Assembly: GCF_949628215.1 (NCBI RefSeq)
Contig: NW_027441275.1
Location: forward strand, 1 to 64,000
DNA from: Phalacrocorax aristotelis
Lineage: Eukaryota > Chordata > Aves > Suliformes > Phalacrocoracidae
Direction: 5' to 3'
Length of the DNA: 64,000 nt
The notes beneath the pieces are model-generated. The model ran no database searches. It saw only the letters and a program-made list of their open reading frames with translations, and had not been told where the DNA came from. The translations under genes and the position numbers were made by a program. How positions within the stretch are numbered: the first letter of the stretch is position 1; every line of letters begins with the position of its first letter. This document shows positions 14,501 through 28,300 of this stretch, in pieces.

Positions 14501-17500
14501 AATGGCCTGGGGGTAAAACCCGGCCTGGATCCGATCCTGGGAATGGCCTGGGGGTAAAACCCGGCCCGGATCCGATTCCGGGAATGGCCTGGGGGTAAAA
14601 CCCGGACCGGATCCGATCCTGGGAATGGCCTGGGGGTAAAACCCGGCCCGGATCCGCCCTGGGAATGGCCTGGGGGTAAAACCCGACCCGGATCCGATCC
14701 CGGGAATGGCCTGGGGGTAAAACCCGGCCCGGATCCGCCCTGGGAATGGCCTGGGGGTAAAACCCGGCCCGGATCCGATCCCGGGAATGGCCTGGGGGTA
14801 AAACCCGGCCCGGATCCGCCCTGGGAATGGCCTGGGGGTAAAACCCGGCCCGGATCCGATCCCGGGAATGGCCTGGGGGTAAAACCCTGCCCGGATCCGA
14901 TCCCGGGAATGGCCTGGGTGTAAAACCCGGCCCGGATCCGCCCTGGGAATGGCCTGGGGGTAAAACCTGGCCCGGATCCGCCCTGGGAATGGCCTGGGGG
15001 TAAAACCCGGCCCGGATCCGATCCCGGGAATGGCCTGGGGGTAAAACCCTGCCCGGATCCGATCCTGGGAATGGGCTGGGGGTAAAACCCGGCCCGGATC
15101 CGATCCCGGGAATGGCCTGGGGGTAAAACCCGGCCCGGATCCGATCCCGGGAATGGCCTGGGGGTAAAACCCTGCCCGGATCCGATCCCGGGAATGGCCT
15201 GGGGGTAAAACCCGGCCCGGATCCGATCCCGGGAATGGCCTGGGGGTAAAACCCGGCCCGGATCCGATCCCGGGAATGGCCTGGGGGTAAAACCCGGCCC
15301 GGATCCGATCCCGGGAATGGCCTGGGGGTAAAACCCAGCCCGGATCCGATCCCGGGAATGGCCTGGGGGTAAAACCCGGCCCGGATCCGATCCCGGGAAT
15401 GGCCTGGGGGTAAAACCCGGCCCGGATCCGATCCTGGGAATGGCCTGGGGGTAAAACCCGGCCCGGATCCGATCCCGGGAATGGCCTGGGGGTAAAACCC
15501 GGCCCGGATCCGATCCTGGGAATGGCCTGGGGGTAAAACCCTGCCCGGATCCGATCCCGGGAATGGCCTGGGGGTAAAACCCGGCCTGGATCCGATCCTG
15601 GGAATGGCCTGGGGGTAAAACCCGGCCTGGATCCGATCCTGGGAATGGCCTGGGGGTAAAACCCAGACCGGATCCGCCCTGGGAATGGCCTGGGGGTAAA
15701 ACCCGGCCCGGATCCGCCCTGGGAATGGCCTGGGGGTAAAACCCTGCCCGGATCCGATCCCGGGAATGGCCTGGGGGTAAAACCCGGCCCGGATCCGATC
15801 CTGGGAATGGCCTGGGGGTAAAACCCGGCCCGGATCCGATCCTGGGAATGGCCTGGGGGTAAAACCCGGCCCGGATCCGATCCCGGGAATGGCCTGGGGG
15901 TAAAACCCAGCCCGGATCCGCCCTGGGAATGGCCTGGGGGTAAAACCCAGCCCGGATCCGATCCCGGGAATGGCCTGGGGGTAAAACCCGGCCTGGATCC
16001 GATCCCGGGAATGGCCTGGGGGTAAAACCCTGCCCGGATCTGATCCCGGGAATGGCCTGGGGGTAAAACCCGGCCCGGATCCGATCCCGGGAATGGCCTG
16101 GGGGTAAAACCCGGCCCGGATCCGATCCCGGGAATGGCCTGGGGGTAAAACCCGGCCCGGATCCGATCCCGGGAATGGCCTGGGGGTAAAACCCAGCCCA
16201 GATCCGATCCCGGGAATGGCCTGGGGGTAAAACCCGGCCCGGATCCGATCCCGGGAATGGCCTGGGGGTAAAACCCGGCCCGGATCCGATCGCGGGAATG
16301 GCCTGGGGGTAAAACCCGGCCCGGATCCGCCCTGGGAATGGCCTGGGGGTAAAACCCTGCCCGGATCCGATCCTGGGAATGGCCTGGGGGTAAAACCCGG
16401 CCCGGATCCGATCCCGGGAATGGCCTGGGGGTAAAACCCGGCCCGGATCCGATCCTGGGAATGGCCTGGGGGTAAAACCCGGCCCGGATCCGCCCTGGGA
16501 ATGGCCTGGGGGTAAAACCCGGCCCAGATCCGCCCTGGGAATGGCCTGGGGGTAAAACCCGGCCCGGATCCGCCCTGGGAATGGCCTGGGGGTAAAACCC
16601 GGCCCGGATCCGAACCCGGGAATGGCCTGGGGGTAAAACCCGGCCCGGATCCGATCCTGGGAATGGCCTGGGGGTAAAACCCGGCCCGGATCCGATCCCG
16701 GGAATGGCCTGGGGGTAAAACCCGGCCCGGATCCGCCCTGGGAATGGCCTGGGGGTAAAACCCGGCCTGGATCCGATCCTGGGAATGGCCTGGGGGTAAA
16801 ACCCTGCCCGGATCCGATCCTGGGAATGGCCTGGGGGTAAAACCCGGCCCGGATCCGCCCTGGGAATGGACTGGGGGTAAAACCCGGCCCGGATCCGCCC
16901 TGGGAATGGCCTGGGGGTAAAACCCTGCCCGGATCCGATCCTGGGAATGGGCTGGGGGTAAAACCCGGCCCGGATCCGCCCTGGGAATGGCCTGGGGGTA
17001 AAACCCAGCCCGGATCCGCCCTGGGAATGGCCTGGGGGTAAAACCCGGCCCGGATCCGATCCTGGGAATGGCCTGGGGGTAAAACCCGGCCCGGATCCGC
17101 CCTGGGAATGGACTGGGGGTAAAACCCGGCCCGGATCCGATCCCGGGAATGGCCTGGGGGTAAAACCCGGCCCGGATCCGATCCCGGGAATGGCCTGGGG
17201 GTAAAACCCGGCCCGGATCCGATCCTGGGAATGGCCTGGGGGTAAAACCCGGCCCGGATCCGATCCTGGGAATGGCCTGGGGGTAAAACCCTGCCCGGAT
17301 CCGATCCTGGGAATGGCCTGGGGGTAAAACCCTGCCCGGATCCGCCCTGGGAATGGACTGGGGGTAAAACCCGGCCCGGATCCGATCCCGGGAATGGCCT
17401 GGGGGTAAAACCCGGCCCGGATCCGATCCCGGGAATGGCCTGGGGGTAAAACCCTGCCCGGATCCGATCCTGGGAATGGCCTGGGGGTAAAACCCGTCCT

Positions 17501-18969
17501 GGATCCGCCCTGGGAATGGCCTGGGGGTAAAACCCGGCCCGGATCCGATCCTGGGAATGGCCTGGGGGTAAAACCCGGCCCGGATAAGATCCCGGGAATG
17601 GCCTGGGGGTAAAACCCTGCCCGGATCCGATCCTGGGAATGGCCTGGGGGTAAAACCCGTCCTGGATCCGATCCCGGGAATGGCCTGGGGGTAAAACCCG
17701 GCCCGGATCCGATCCCGGGAATGGCCTGGGGGTAAAACCCTGCCCGGATCCGATCCCGGGAATGGCCTGGGGGTAAAACCCGGCCCGGATCCGCCCTGGG
17801 AATGGCCTGGGGGTAAAACCTGGCCCGGGTCCGATCCTGAGAATGGCCTGGGGGTAAAACCCGGCCCGGATCCGATCCCGGGAATGGCCTGGGGGTAAAA
17901 CCCGGCCCGGATCCGATCCCGGGAATGGCCTGGGGGTAAAACCCGGCCCGGATCCGATCCTGGGAATGGCCTGGGGGTAAAACCCGGCCCGGATGCGATC
18001 CCGGGAATGGCCTGGGGGTAAAACCCGACCCGGATCCGATCCTGGGAATGGCCTGGGGGTAAAACCCGGCCCGGATCCGCCCTGGGAATGGCCTGGGGGT
18101 AAAACCCGGCCCGGATCCGATCCCGGGAATGGCCTGGGGGTAAAACCCGGCCCGGATCCGCCCTGGGAATGGCCTGGGGGTAAAACCCTGCCCGGATCCG
18201 ATCCCGGGAATGGCCTGGGGGTAAAACCCGGCCCGGATCCGATCCCGGGAATGGCCTGGGGGTAAAACCCGGCCCGGATCCGATCCCGGGAATGGCCTGG
18301 GGGTAAAACCCTGCCCGGATCTGCCCTGGGAATGGCCTGGGGGTAAAACCCGGCCCGGATCCGATCCCGGGAATGGCCTGGGGGTAAAACCCGGCCTGGA
18401 TCCGATCCTGGGAATGGCCTGGGGGTAAAACCCGGCCTGGATCCGATTCCGAGAATGGCCTGGGGGTAAAACCCGGCCCGGATCCGATCCTGGGAATGGG
18501 CTGGGGGTAAAACCCGTCCTGGATCCGATCCTGGGAATGGCCTGGGGGTAAAACCCGGCCCGGATCCGCCCTGGGAATGGCCTGGGGGTAAAACCCGGCC
18601 CGGATCCGATCCCGGGAATGGACTGGGGGTAAAACCCGGCCCGGATCCGATCCTGGGAATGGCCTGGGGGTAAAACCCGGCCCGGATCCGATCCCGGGAA
18701 TGGCCTGGGGGTAAAACCCGGCCTGGATCCGCCCTGGGAATGGCCTGGGGGTAAAACCCGGCCTGGATCCGCCCTGGGAATGGCCTGGGGGTAAAACCCG
18801 GCCCGGATCCGATCCTGGGAATGGCCTGGGGGTAAAACCCGGCCCGGATCCGATCCCGGGAATGGCCTGGGGGTAAAACCCGGCCCGGATCCGATCCCGG
18901 GAATGGCCTGGGGGTAAAACCCGGCCCGGATCCGATCCCGGGAATGGCCTGGGGGTAAAACCCGGCCCG

Positions 18970-21900
18970 GATCCGATCCCGGGAATGGCCTGGGGGTAAA
19001 ACCCGGCCCGGATCCGATCCCGGGAATGGTCTGGGGGTAAAACCCGGCCCGGATCCGATCCCGGGAATGGACTGGGGGTAAAACCCGGCCCGGATCCGAT
19101 CCTGGGAATGGCCTGGGGGTAAAACCCGGCCCGGATCCGCCCTGGGAATGGCCTGGGGGTAAAACCCAGCCCGGATCCGATCCCGGGAATGGCCTGGGGG
19201 TAAAACCCTGCCCGGATCCGATCCCGGGAATAGCCTGGGGGTAAAACCCGGCCCGGATCCGCCCTGGGAATGGACTGGGGGTAAAACCCGGCCCGGATCC
19301 GATCCCGGGAATGGCCTGGGGGTAAAACCCTGCACGGATCCGCCCTGGGAATGGGCTGGGGGTAAAACCCGGCCCGGATCCGATCCCGGGAATGGCCTGG
19401 GGGTAAAACCTGGCCCGGATCCGCCCTGGGAATGGCCTGGGGGTAAAACCCGGCCCGGATCCGATCCCGGGAATGGCCTGGGGGTAAAACCCGGCCCGGA
19501 TCCGATCCTGGGAATGGGCTGGGGGTAAAACCTGGCCGGGATCCGATCCTGGGAATGGCCTGGGGGTAAAACCCGGCCCGGATCTGCCCTGGGAATGGCC
19601 TGGGGGTAAAACCCGGCCCGGATCCGATCCCGGGAATGGCCTGGGGGTAAAACCTGGCCCGGATCCGCCCTGGGAATGGCCTGGGGGTAAAACCCGGCCC
19701 GGATCCGATCCCGGGAATGGCCTGGGGGTAAAACCTGGCCCGGATCCGATCCCGGGAATGGCCTGGGGGTAAAACCCGGCCCGGATCCGCCCTGGGAATG
19801 GCCTGGGGGTAAAACCCGGCCCGGATCCGATCCTGGGAATGGACTGGGGGTAAAACCTGGCCCGGATCCAATCCTGGGAATGGCCTGGGGGTAAAACCCA
19901 GCCCGGATCCGATCCTGGGAATGGCCTGGGGGTAAAACCCGGCCCGGATCCGATCCTGGGAATGGACTGGGGGTAAAACCCGGCCCGGATCCGATCCCGG
20001 GAATGGCCTGGGGGTAAAACCCTGCCCGGATCCGATCCTGGGAATGGCCTGGGGGTAAAACCCGGCCCGGATCCGCCCTGGGAATGGACTGGGGGTAAAA
20101 CCCGGCCCGGATCCGATCCCGGGAATGGCCTGGGGGTAAAACCCGGCCCGGATCCAATCCCGGGAATGGCCTGGGGGTAAAACCCGGCCCGGATCCGCCC
20201 TGGGAATGGCCTGGGGGTAAAACCCGGCCCGGATCCGATCCCGGGAATGGCCTGGGTGTAAAACCCTGCCCGGATCCGATCCCGGGAATGGCCTGGGTGT
20301 AAAACCCGGCCCGGATCCGATCCTGGGAATGGTCTGGGGGTAAAACCTGGCCCGGATCCGCCCTGGGAATGGCCTGGGGGTAAAACCCGGCCCGGATCCG
20401 ATCCCGGGAATGGCCTGGGGGTAAAACCCTGCCCGGATCCGATCCTGGGAATGGGCTGGGGGTAAAACCCGGCCCGGATCCGATCCCGGGAATGGCCTGG
20501 GGGTAAAACCCGGCCCGGATCCGATCCCGGGAATGGCCTGGGGGTAAAACCCGGCCTGGATCCGATCCTGGGAATGGCCTGGGGGTAAAACCCGGCCCGG
20601 ATCCGATTCCGAGAATAGCCTGGGGGTAAAACCCTGCCCGGATCCGATCCTGGGAATGGCCTGGGGGTAAAACCCGTCCTGGATCCGATCCTGGGAATGG
20701 CCTGGGGGTAAAACCCGGCCCGGATCCGCCCTGGGAATGGCCTGGGGGTAAAACCCGGCCCGGATCCGCCCTGGGAATGGCCTGGGGGTAAAACCCTGCC
20801 CGGATCCGATCCCGGGAATGGCCTGGGGGTAAAACCCGGCCCGGATCCGCCCTGGGAATGGCCTGGGGGTAAAACCCAGCCCGGATCCGATCCTGGGAAT
20901 GGCCTGGGGGTAAAACCCAGCCCGGATCCGATCCCGGGAATGGCCTGGGGGTAAAACCCTGCCTGGATCCGATCCCGGGAATGGCCTGGGGGTAAAACCC
21001 GGCCCGGATCCGATCCCGGGAATGGCCTGGGGGTAAAACCCGGCCCGGATCCGATCCCGGGAATGGCCTGGGGGTAAAACCCGGCCCGGATCCGATCCCG
21101 GGAATGGCCTGGGGGTAAAACCCGGCCCGGATCCGATCCCGGGAATGGCCTGGGGGTAAAACCCAGCCCGGATCCGATCCCGGGAATGGCCTGGGGGTAA
21201 AACCCGGCCTGGATCCGATCCTGGGAATGGCCTGGGGGTAAAACCCGGCCCGGATCCGATTCCGAGAATGGCCTGGGGGTAAAACCCGGCCCGGATCCGA
21301 TCCCGGGAATGGCCTGGGGGTAAAACCCGGCCCGGATCCGATCCCGGGAATGGCCTGGGGGTAAAACCCGGCCCGGATCCGAACCCGGGAATGGCCTGGG
21401 GGTAAAACCCGGCCCGGATCCGATCCCGGGAATGGCCTGGGGGTAAAACCCGGCCCGGATCCGAACCCGGGAATGGCCTGGGGGTAAAACCCGGCCCGGA
21501 TCCGATCCCGGGAATGGCCTGGGGGTAAAACCCGGCCCGGATCCGATCCTGGGAATGGCCTGGGGGTAAAACCCGGCCCGGATCCGATCCTGGGAATGGA
21601 CTGGGGGTAAAACCCGGCCCGGATCCGATCCTGGGAATGGCCTGGGGGTAAAACCCGGCCCGGATCCGATCCTGGGAATGGCCTGGGGGTAAAACCCGGC
21701 CCGGATCCGATCCCGGGAATGGCCTGGGGGTAAAACCCGGCCCGGATCCGATCCTGGGAATGGCCTGGGGGTAAAACCCGGCCCGGATCCGATCCTGGGA
21801 ATGGCCTGGGGGTAAAACCCGGCCCGGATCCGATCCCGGGAATGGCCTGGGGGTAAAACCCTGCCCGGATCCGATCCTGGGAATGGCCTGGGGGTAAAAC

Positions 21901-24450
21901 CCTGCCCGGATCCGCCCTGGGAATGGACTGGGGGTAAAACCTGGCCCGGATCCGATCCCGGGAATGGCCTGGGGGTAAAACCCGGCCCGGATCCGATCCC
22001 GGGAATGGCCTGGGGGTAAAACCCGGCCCGGATCCGATCCCGGGAATGGCCTGGGGGTAAAACCCGGCCCGGATCCGCCCTGGGAATGGCCTGGGGGTAA
22101 AACCCGGCCCGGATCCGATCCTGGGAATGGCCTGGGGGTAAAACCCGGCCCGGATCCGCCCTGGGAATGGCCTGGGGGTAAAACCCGGCCCAGATCCGAT
22201 CCCGGGAATGGCCTGGGGGTAAAACCCGGCCCGGATCCGATCCTGGGAATGGCCTGGGGGTAAAACCCGGCCCGGATCCGATCCCGGGAATGGCCTGGGG
22301 GTAAAACCCTGCCCGGATCCGATCCTGGGAATGGCCTGGGGGTAAAACCCGTCCTGGATCCGATCCCGGGAATGGCCTGGGGGTAAAACCCGGCCCGGAT
22401 CCGATCCCGGGAATGGCCTGGGGGTAAAACCCGGCCCGGATCCGCCCTGGGAATGGCCTGGGGGTAAAACCCGGCCCGGATCCGCCCCGGGAATGGCCTG
22501 GGGGTAAAACCCAGCCCGGATCCGATCCCGGGAATGGCCTGGGGGTAAAACCCGGCCCGGATCCGCCCTGGGAATGGCCTGGGAGTAAAACCCAGCCCGG
22601 ATCCGATCCCGGGAATGGCCTGGGGGTAAAACCCTGCCCGGATCCGATCCCGGGAATGGCCTGGGGGTAAAACCCGGCCCGGATCCGCCCTGGGAATGGC
22701 CTGGGGGTAAAACCCGGCCCGGATCCGATCCCGGGAATGGCCTGGGGGTAAAACCCGGCCCGGATCCGATCCCGGGAATGGCCTGGGGGTAAAACCCGGC
22801 CCGGATCCGATCCCGGGAATGGCCTGGGGGTAAAACCCGGCCCGGATCCGATCCTGGGAATGGCCTGGGGGTAAAACCCGGCCCGGATAAGATCCCGGGA
22901 ATGGCCTGGGGGTAAAACCCGGCCCGGATCCGATCCTGGGAATGGCCTGGGGGTAAAACCCGTCCTGGATCCGATCCTGGGAATGGCCTGGGGGTAAAAC
23001 CCGGCCCGGATCCGATCCCGGGAATGGCCTGGGGGTAAAACCCGACCCGGATCCGATCCTGGGAATGGCCTGGGGGTAAAACCCGGCCCGGATCCGCCCT
23101 GGGAATGGCCTGGGGGTAAAACCCTGCCCGGATCTGATCCCGGGAATGGCCTGGGGGTAAAACCCGGCCCGGATCCGCCCTGGGAATGGCCTGGGGGTAA
23201 AACCCGGCCCGGATCCGCCCTGGGAATGGCCTGGGGGTAAAACCCGGCCCGGATCCGATCCCGGGAATGGCCTGGGGGTAAAACCCTGCCCGGATCCGAT
23301 CCTGGGAATGGCCTGGGGGTAAAACCCGGCCCGGATCCGATCCCGGGAATGGCCTGGGGGTAAAACCCGGCCCGGATCCGATCCCGGGAATGGCCTGGGG
23401 GTAAAACCCAGCCCGGATCCGATCCCGGGAATGGCCTGGGGGTAAAACCCAGCCCGGATCCGATCCTGGGAATGGCCTGGGGGTAAAACCCGGCCTGGAT
23501 CCGATCCTGGGAATGGCCTGGGGGTAAAACCCGGCCTGGATCCGATCCTGGGAATGGCCTGGGGGTAAAACCCGGCCCGGATCCGATTCCGAGAATGGCC
23601 TGGGGGTAAAACCCGGCCCGGATCCGATCCCGGGAATGGTCTGGGGGTAAAACCCGGCCCGGATCCGATCCTGGGAATGGCCTGGGGGTAAAACCCGGCC
23701 CGGATCCGATCCCGGGAATGGACTGGGGGTAAAACCCGGCCCGGATCCGATCCTGGGAATGGCCTGGGGGTAAAACCCGGCCCGGATCCGATCCTGGGAA
23801 TGGCCTGGGGGTAAAACCCGGCCCGGATCCGATCCCGGGAATGGTCTGGGGGTAAAACCCGGCCCGGATCCGATCCCGGGAATGGACTGGGGGTAAAACC
23901 CGGCCCGGATCCGATCCTGGGAATGGCCTGGGGGTAAAACCCGGCCTGGATCCGCCCTGGGAATGGCCTGGGGGTAAAACCCAGCCCGGATCCGATCCCG
24001 GGAATGGCCTGGGGGTAAAACCCTGCCCGGATCCGATCCCGGGAATAGCCTGGGGGTAAAACCCGGCCCGGATCCGCCCTGGGAATGGACTGGGGGTAAA
24101 ACCCTGCCCGGATCCGATCCTGGGAATGGCCTGGGGGTAAAACCCGGCCCGGATCCGATCCCGGGAATGGCCTGGGGGTAAAACCCTGCACGGATCCGCC
24201 CTGGGAATGGGCTGGGGGTAAAACCCGGCCCGGATCCGATCCCGGGAATGGCCTTGGGGTAAAACCTGGCCCGGATCCGCCCTGGGAATGGCCTGGGGGT
24301 AAAACCCGGCCCGGATCCGATCCCGGGAATGGCCTGGGGGTAAAACCCGGCCCGGATCCGATCCTGGGAATGGGCTGGGGGTAAAACCTGGCCGGGATCC
24401 GATCCTGGGAATGGCCTGGGGGTAAAACCCGGCCCAGATCTGCCCTGGGA
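18970..24450. repeat. Paralogous block pair inside the satellite, offset about 4.86 kb
   Basis: Rare variants occur in the same order in two places. CCCTGCACGGATCC is at 19329 and 24185, and CCTGGCCGGGATCC is at 19531 and 24387, both 4,856 bp apart. GGGAATGGTCTGGG is at 19022 and 23837, 4,815 bp apart, one unit less. The homologous stretches are roughly 18.97-19.6 kb and 23.8-24.45 kb. Confidence 0.7.
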
Positions 24451-24889
24451 ATGGACTGGGGGTAAAACCCGGCCGGGATCCGCCCTGGGAATGGCCTGGG
24501 GGTAAAACCCGGCCCGGATCCGATCCTGGGAATGGCCTGGGGGTAAAACCCGGCCCGGATCCGATCCTGGGAATGGCCTGGGGGTAAAACCCGGCCCGGA
24601 TCCGATCCTGGGAATGGCCTGGGGGTAAAACCCGGCCCGGATCCGATCCCGGGAATGGCCTGGGGGTAAAACCCGGCCCGGATCCGATCCCGGGAATGGC
24701 CTGGGGGTAAAACCCGGCCCGGATCCGATCCCGGGAATGGCCTGGGGGTAAAACCCGGCCTGGATCCGCCCTCGGAATGGCCTGGGGGTAAAACCCGGCC
24801 CGGATCCGCCCTGGGAATGGCCTGGGGGTAAAACCCGGCCCGGATCCGAACCCGGGAATGGACTGGGGGTAAAACCCGGCCCGGATCCG

Positions 24890-25320
24890 ATCCTGGGAAT
24901 GGCCTGGGGGTAAAACCAGGCCGGATCCGATCCCGGGAATGGCCTGGGGGTAAAACCCGGCCCGGATCCGCCCTGGGAATGGCCTGGGGGTAAAACCCGG
25001 CCCGGATCCGATCCCGGGAATGGCCTGGGGGTAAAACCCTGCCCGGATCCGATCCCGGGAATGGGCTGGGGGTAAAACCCAGCCCGGATCCGATCCCGGG
25101 AATGGCCTGGGGGTAAAACCCGGCCTGGATCCGCCCTGGGAATGGCCTGGGGGTAAAACCCGGCCCGGATCCGCCCTGGGAATGGCCTGGGGGTAAAACC
25201 CGGCCCGGATCCGAACCCGGGAATGGACTGGGGGTAAAACCCGGCCCGGATCCGATCCTGGGAATGGCCTGGGGGTAAAACCAGGCCGGATCCGATCCCG
25301 GGAACGGCCTGGGGGTAAAA
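24890..25320. repeat. 365-bp local duplication (nine units) in the satellite
   Basis: The rare form TAAAACCAGGCCGGATCC occurs at 24911 and 25276, 365 bp apart. Both follow a GATCCGAACCCGGGAATGG unit with GGACTGG. Confidence 0.65.
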
Positions 25321-28300
25321 CCCAGCCCGGATCCGCCCTGGGAATGGCCTGGGGGTAAAACCCGGCCCGGATCCGATCCCGGGAATGGCCTGGGGGTAAA
25401 ACCCGGCCCGGATCCGATCCTGGGAATGGCCTGGGGGTAAAACCTGGCCGGGATCCGATCCCGGGAATGGCCTGGGGGTAAAACCCTGCCCGGATCCGAT
25501 CCCGGGAATGGCCTGGGGGTAAAACCCGGCCTGGATCCGATCCTGGGAATGGCCTGGGGGTAAAACCCGGCCCGGATCCGATCCCGGGAATGGCCTGGGC
25601 GTAAAACCCGGCCCGGATCCGCCCTGGGAATGGCCTGGGGGTAAAACCCGGCCCGGATCCGATCCCGGGAATGGCCTGGGGGTAAAACCCGGCCCGGATC
25701 CGATCCCGGGAATGGCCTGGGGGTAAAACCCGGCCCGGATCCGATCCCGGGAATGGCCTGGGGGTAAAACCCGGCCCGGATCCGATCCCGGGAATGGCCT
25801 GGGGGTAAAACCCGGCCCGGATCCGATCCCGGGAATGGTCTGGGGGTAAAACCCGGCCCGGATCCGCCCTGGGAATGGCCTGGGGGTAAAACCCGGCCCG
25901 GATCCGATCCCGGGAATGGCCTGGGGGTAAAACCTGGCCCGGATCCGCCCTGGGAATGGCCTGGGGGTAAAACCCGGCCCGGATCCGATCCCGGGAATGG
26001 CCTGGGGGTAAAACCCTGCCCGGATCCGATCCTGGGAATGGCCTGGGGGTAAAACCCGGCCCGGATCCGATCCCGGGAATGGCCTGGGGGTAAAACCCGG
26101 CCCGGATCCGCCCTGGGAATGGCCTGGGGGTAAAACCCGGCCCGGATCCGCCCTGGGAATGGCCTGGGGGTTAAACCCGGCCCGGATCCGATCCCGGGAA
26201 TGGCCTGGGGGTAAAACCCGGCCTGGATCCGATCCTGGGAATGGCCTGGGGGTAAAACCCTGCCCGGATCCGATTCCGAGAATGGCCTGGGGGTAAAACC
26301 CGGCCCGGATCCGCCCTGGGAATGGCCTGGGGGTAAAACCCGGCCCGGATCCGATCCCGGGAATGGCCTGGGGGTAAAACCCGGCCCGGATCTGATCCCG
26401 GGAATAGCCTGGGGGTAAAACCCGGCCCGGATCCGATCCCGGGAATGGCCTGGGGGTAAAACCCGGCCCGGATCCGCCCTGGGAATGGCCTGGGGGTAAA
26501 ACCCAGCCCGGATCCGATCCCGGGAATGGCCTGGGGGTAAAACCCGGCCCGGATCTGATCCTGGGAATGGCCTGGGGGTAAAACCCGGCCCGGATCCGAT
26601 CCCGGGAATGGCCTGGGGGTAAAACCCGGCCCGGATCCGCCCTGGGAATGGCCTGGGGGTAAAACCCGGTCCGGATCCGATCCCGGGAATGGCCTGGGGG
26701 TAAAACCCGGCCCGGATCCGATCCCGGGAATGGCCTGGGGGTAAAACCCGGCCCGGATCCGATCCCGGGAATGGCCTGGGGGTAAAACCCGGCCCGGATC
26801 CGCCCTGGGAATGGCCTGGGGGTAAAACCCGGCCCGGATCCGATCCCGGGAATGACCTGGGGGTAAAACCCGGCCCGGATCCGATCCTGGGAATGGGCTG
26901 GGGGTAAAACCCGGCCCGGATCCGATCCCGGGAATGGCCTGGGGGTAAAACCCGGCCCGGATCCAATCCCGGGAATGGACTGGGGGTAAAACCCGGCCTG
27001 GATCCGATCCCGGGAATGGCCTGGGGGTAAAACCCGGCCCGGATCCGATCCCGGGAATGGGCTGGGGGTAAAACCCGGCCCGGATCCGATCCTGGGAATG
27101 GCCTGGGGGTAAAACCCGGCCCGGATCCGATCCTGGGAATGGCCTGGGGGTAAAACCCGGCCCGGATCCGATCCCGGGAATGGCCTGGGGGTAAAACCCT
27201 GCCCGGATCCGATCCCGGGAATGGACTGGGGGTAAAACCCGGCCCGTATCCGATCCCGGGAATGGCCTGGGGGTAAAACCCGGCCCGGATCCGATCCTGG
27301 GAATGGCCTGGGGGTAAAACCCGGCCCGGATCTGATCCCGGGAATGGCCTGGGGGTAAAACCCGGCCCGGATCCGATCCTGGGAATGGCCTGGGGGTAAA
27401 ACCCGGCCCGGATCTGATCCCGGGAATGGCCTGGGGGTAAAACCCAGCCCGGATCCGATCCCGGGAATGGCCTGGGGGTAAAACCCGGCCCGGATCCGCC
27501 CTGGGAATGGCCTGGGGGTAAAACCCGGCCCGGAACCGATCCTGGGAATGGCCTGGGGGTAAAACCCGGCCCGGATCCGATCCCGGGAATGGATTGGGGG
27601 TAAAACCCGGCCCGGATCCGATCCCGGGAATGGCCTGGGGGTAAAACCTGGTCCGGATCCGATCCCGGGAATGGCCTGGGGGTAAAACCCGGCCCGGATC
27701 TGATCCTGGGAATGGCCTGGGGGTAAAACCCGGCCCGGATCCGATCCTGGGAATGGCCTGGGGGTAAAACCCGGCCCGGATCCGATCCCGGGAATGGCCT
27801 GGGGGTAAAACCCGGCCCGGATCTGATCCTGGGAATGGCCTGGGGGTAAAACCCGGCCCGGATCCGATCCCGGGAATGGCCTGGGGGTAAAACCCGGCCC
27901 GGATCCGATCCCGGGAATAGCCTGGGGGTAAAATCCGGCCCGGATCCGATCCTGGGAATGGCCTGGGGGTAAAACCTGGCCCGGATCCGATCCCGGGAAT
28001 GGCCTGGGGGTAAAACCCGGCCCGGATCCGATCCCGGGAATGGCCTGGGGGTAAAACCCGGCCCGGATCCGCCCTGGGAATGGCCTGGGTGTAAAACCCG
28101 GCCCGGAACCGATCCTGGGAATGGCCTGGGGGTAAAACCCGGCCCGGATCCGATCCCGGGAATGGACTGGGGGTAAAACCCGGCCCGGATCCGATCCCGG
28201 GAATGGACTGGGGGTAAAACCCAGCCCGGATCCGATCCCGGGAATGGCCTGGGGGTAAAACCCTGCCCGGATCCGATCCCGGGAATGGCCTGGGGGTAAA

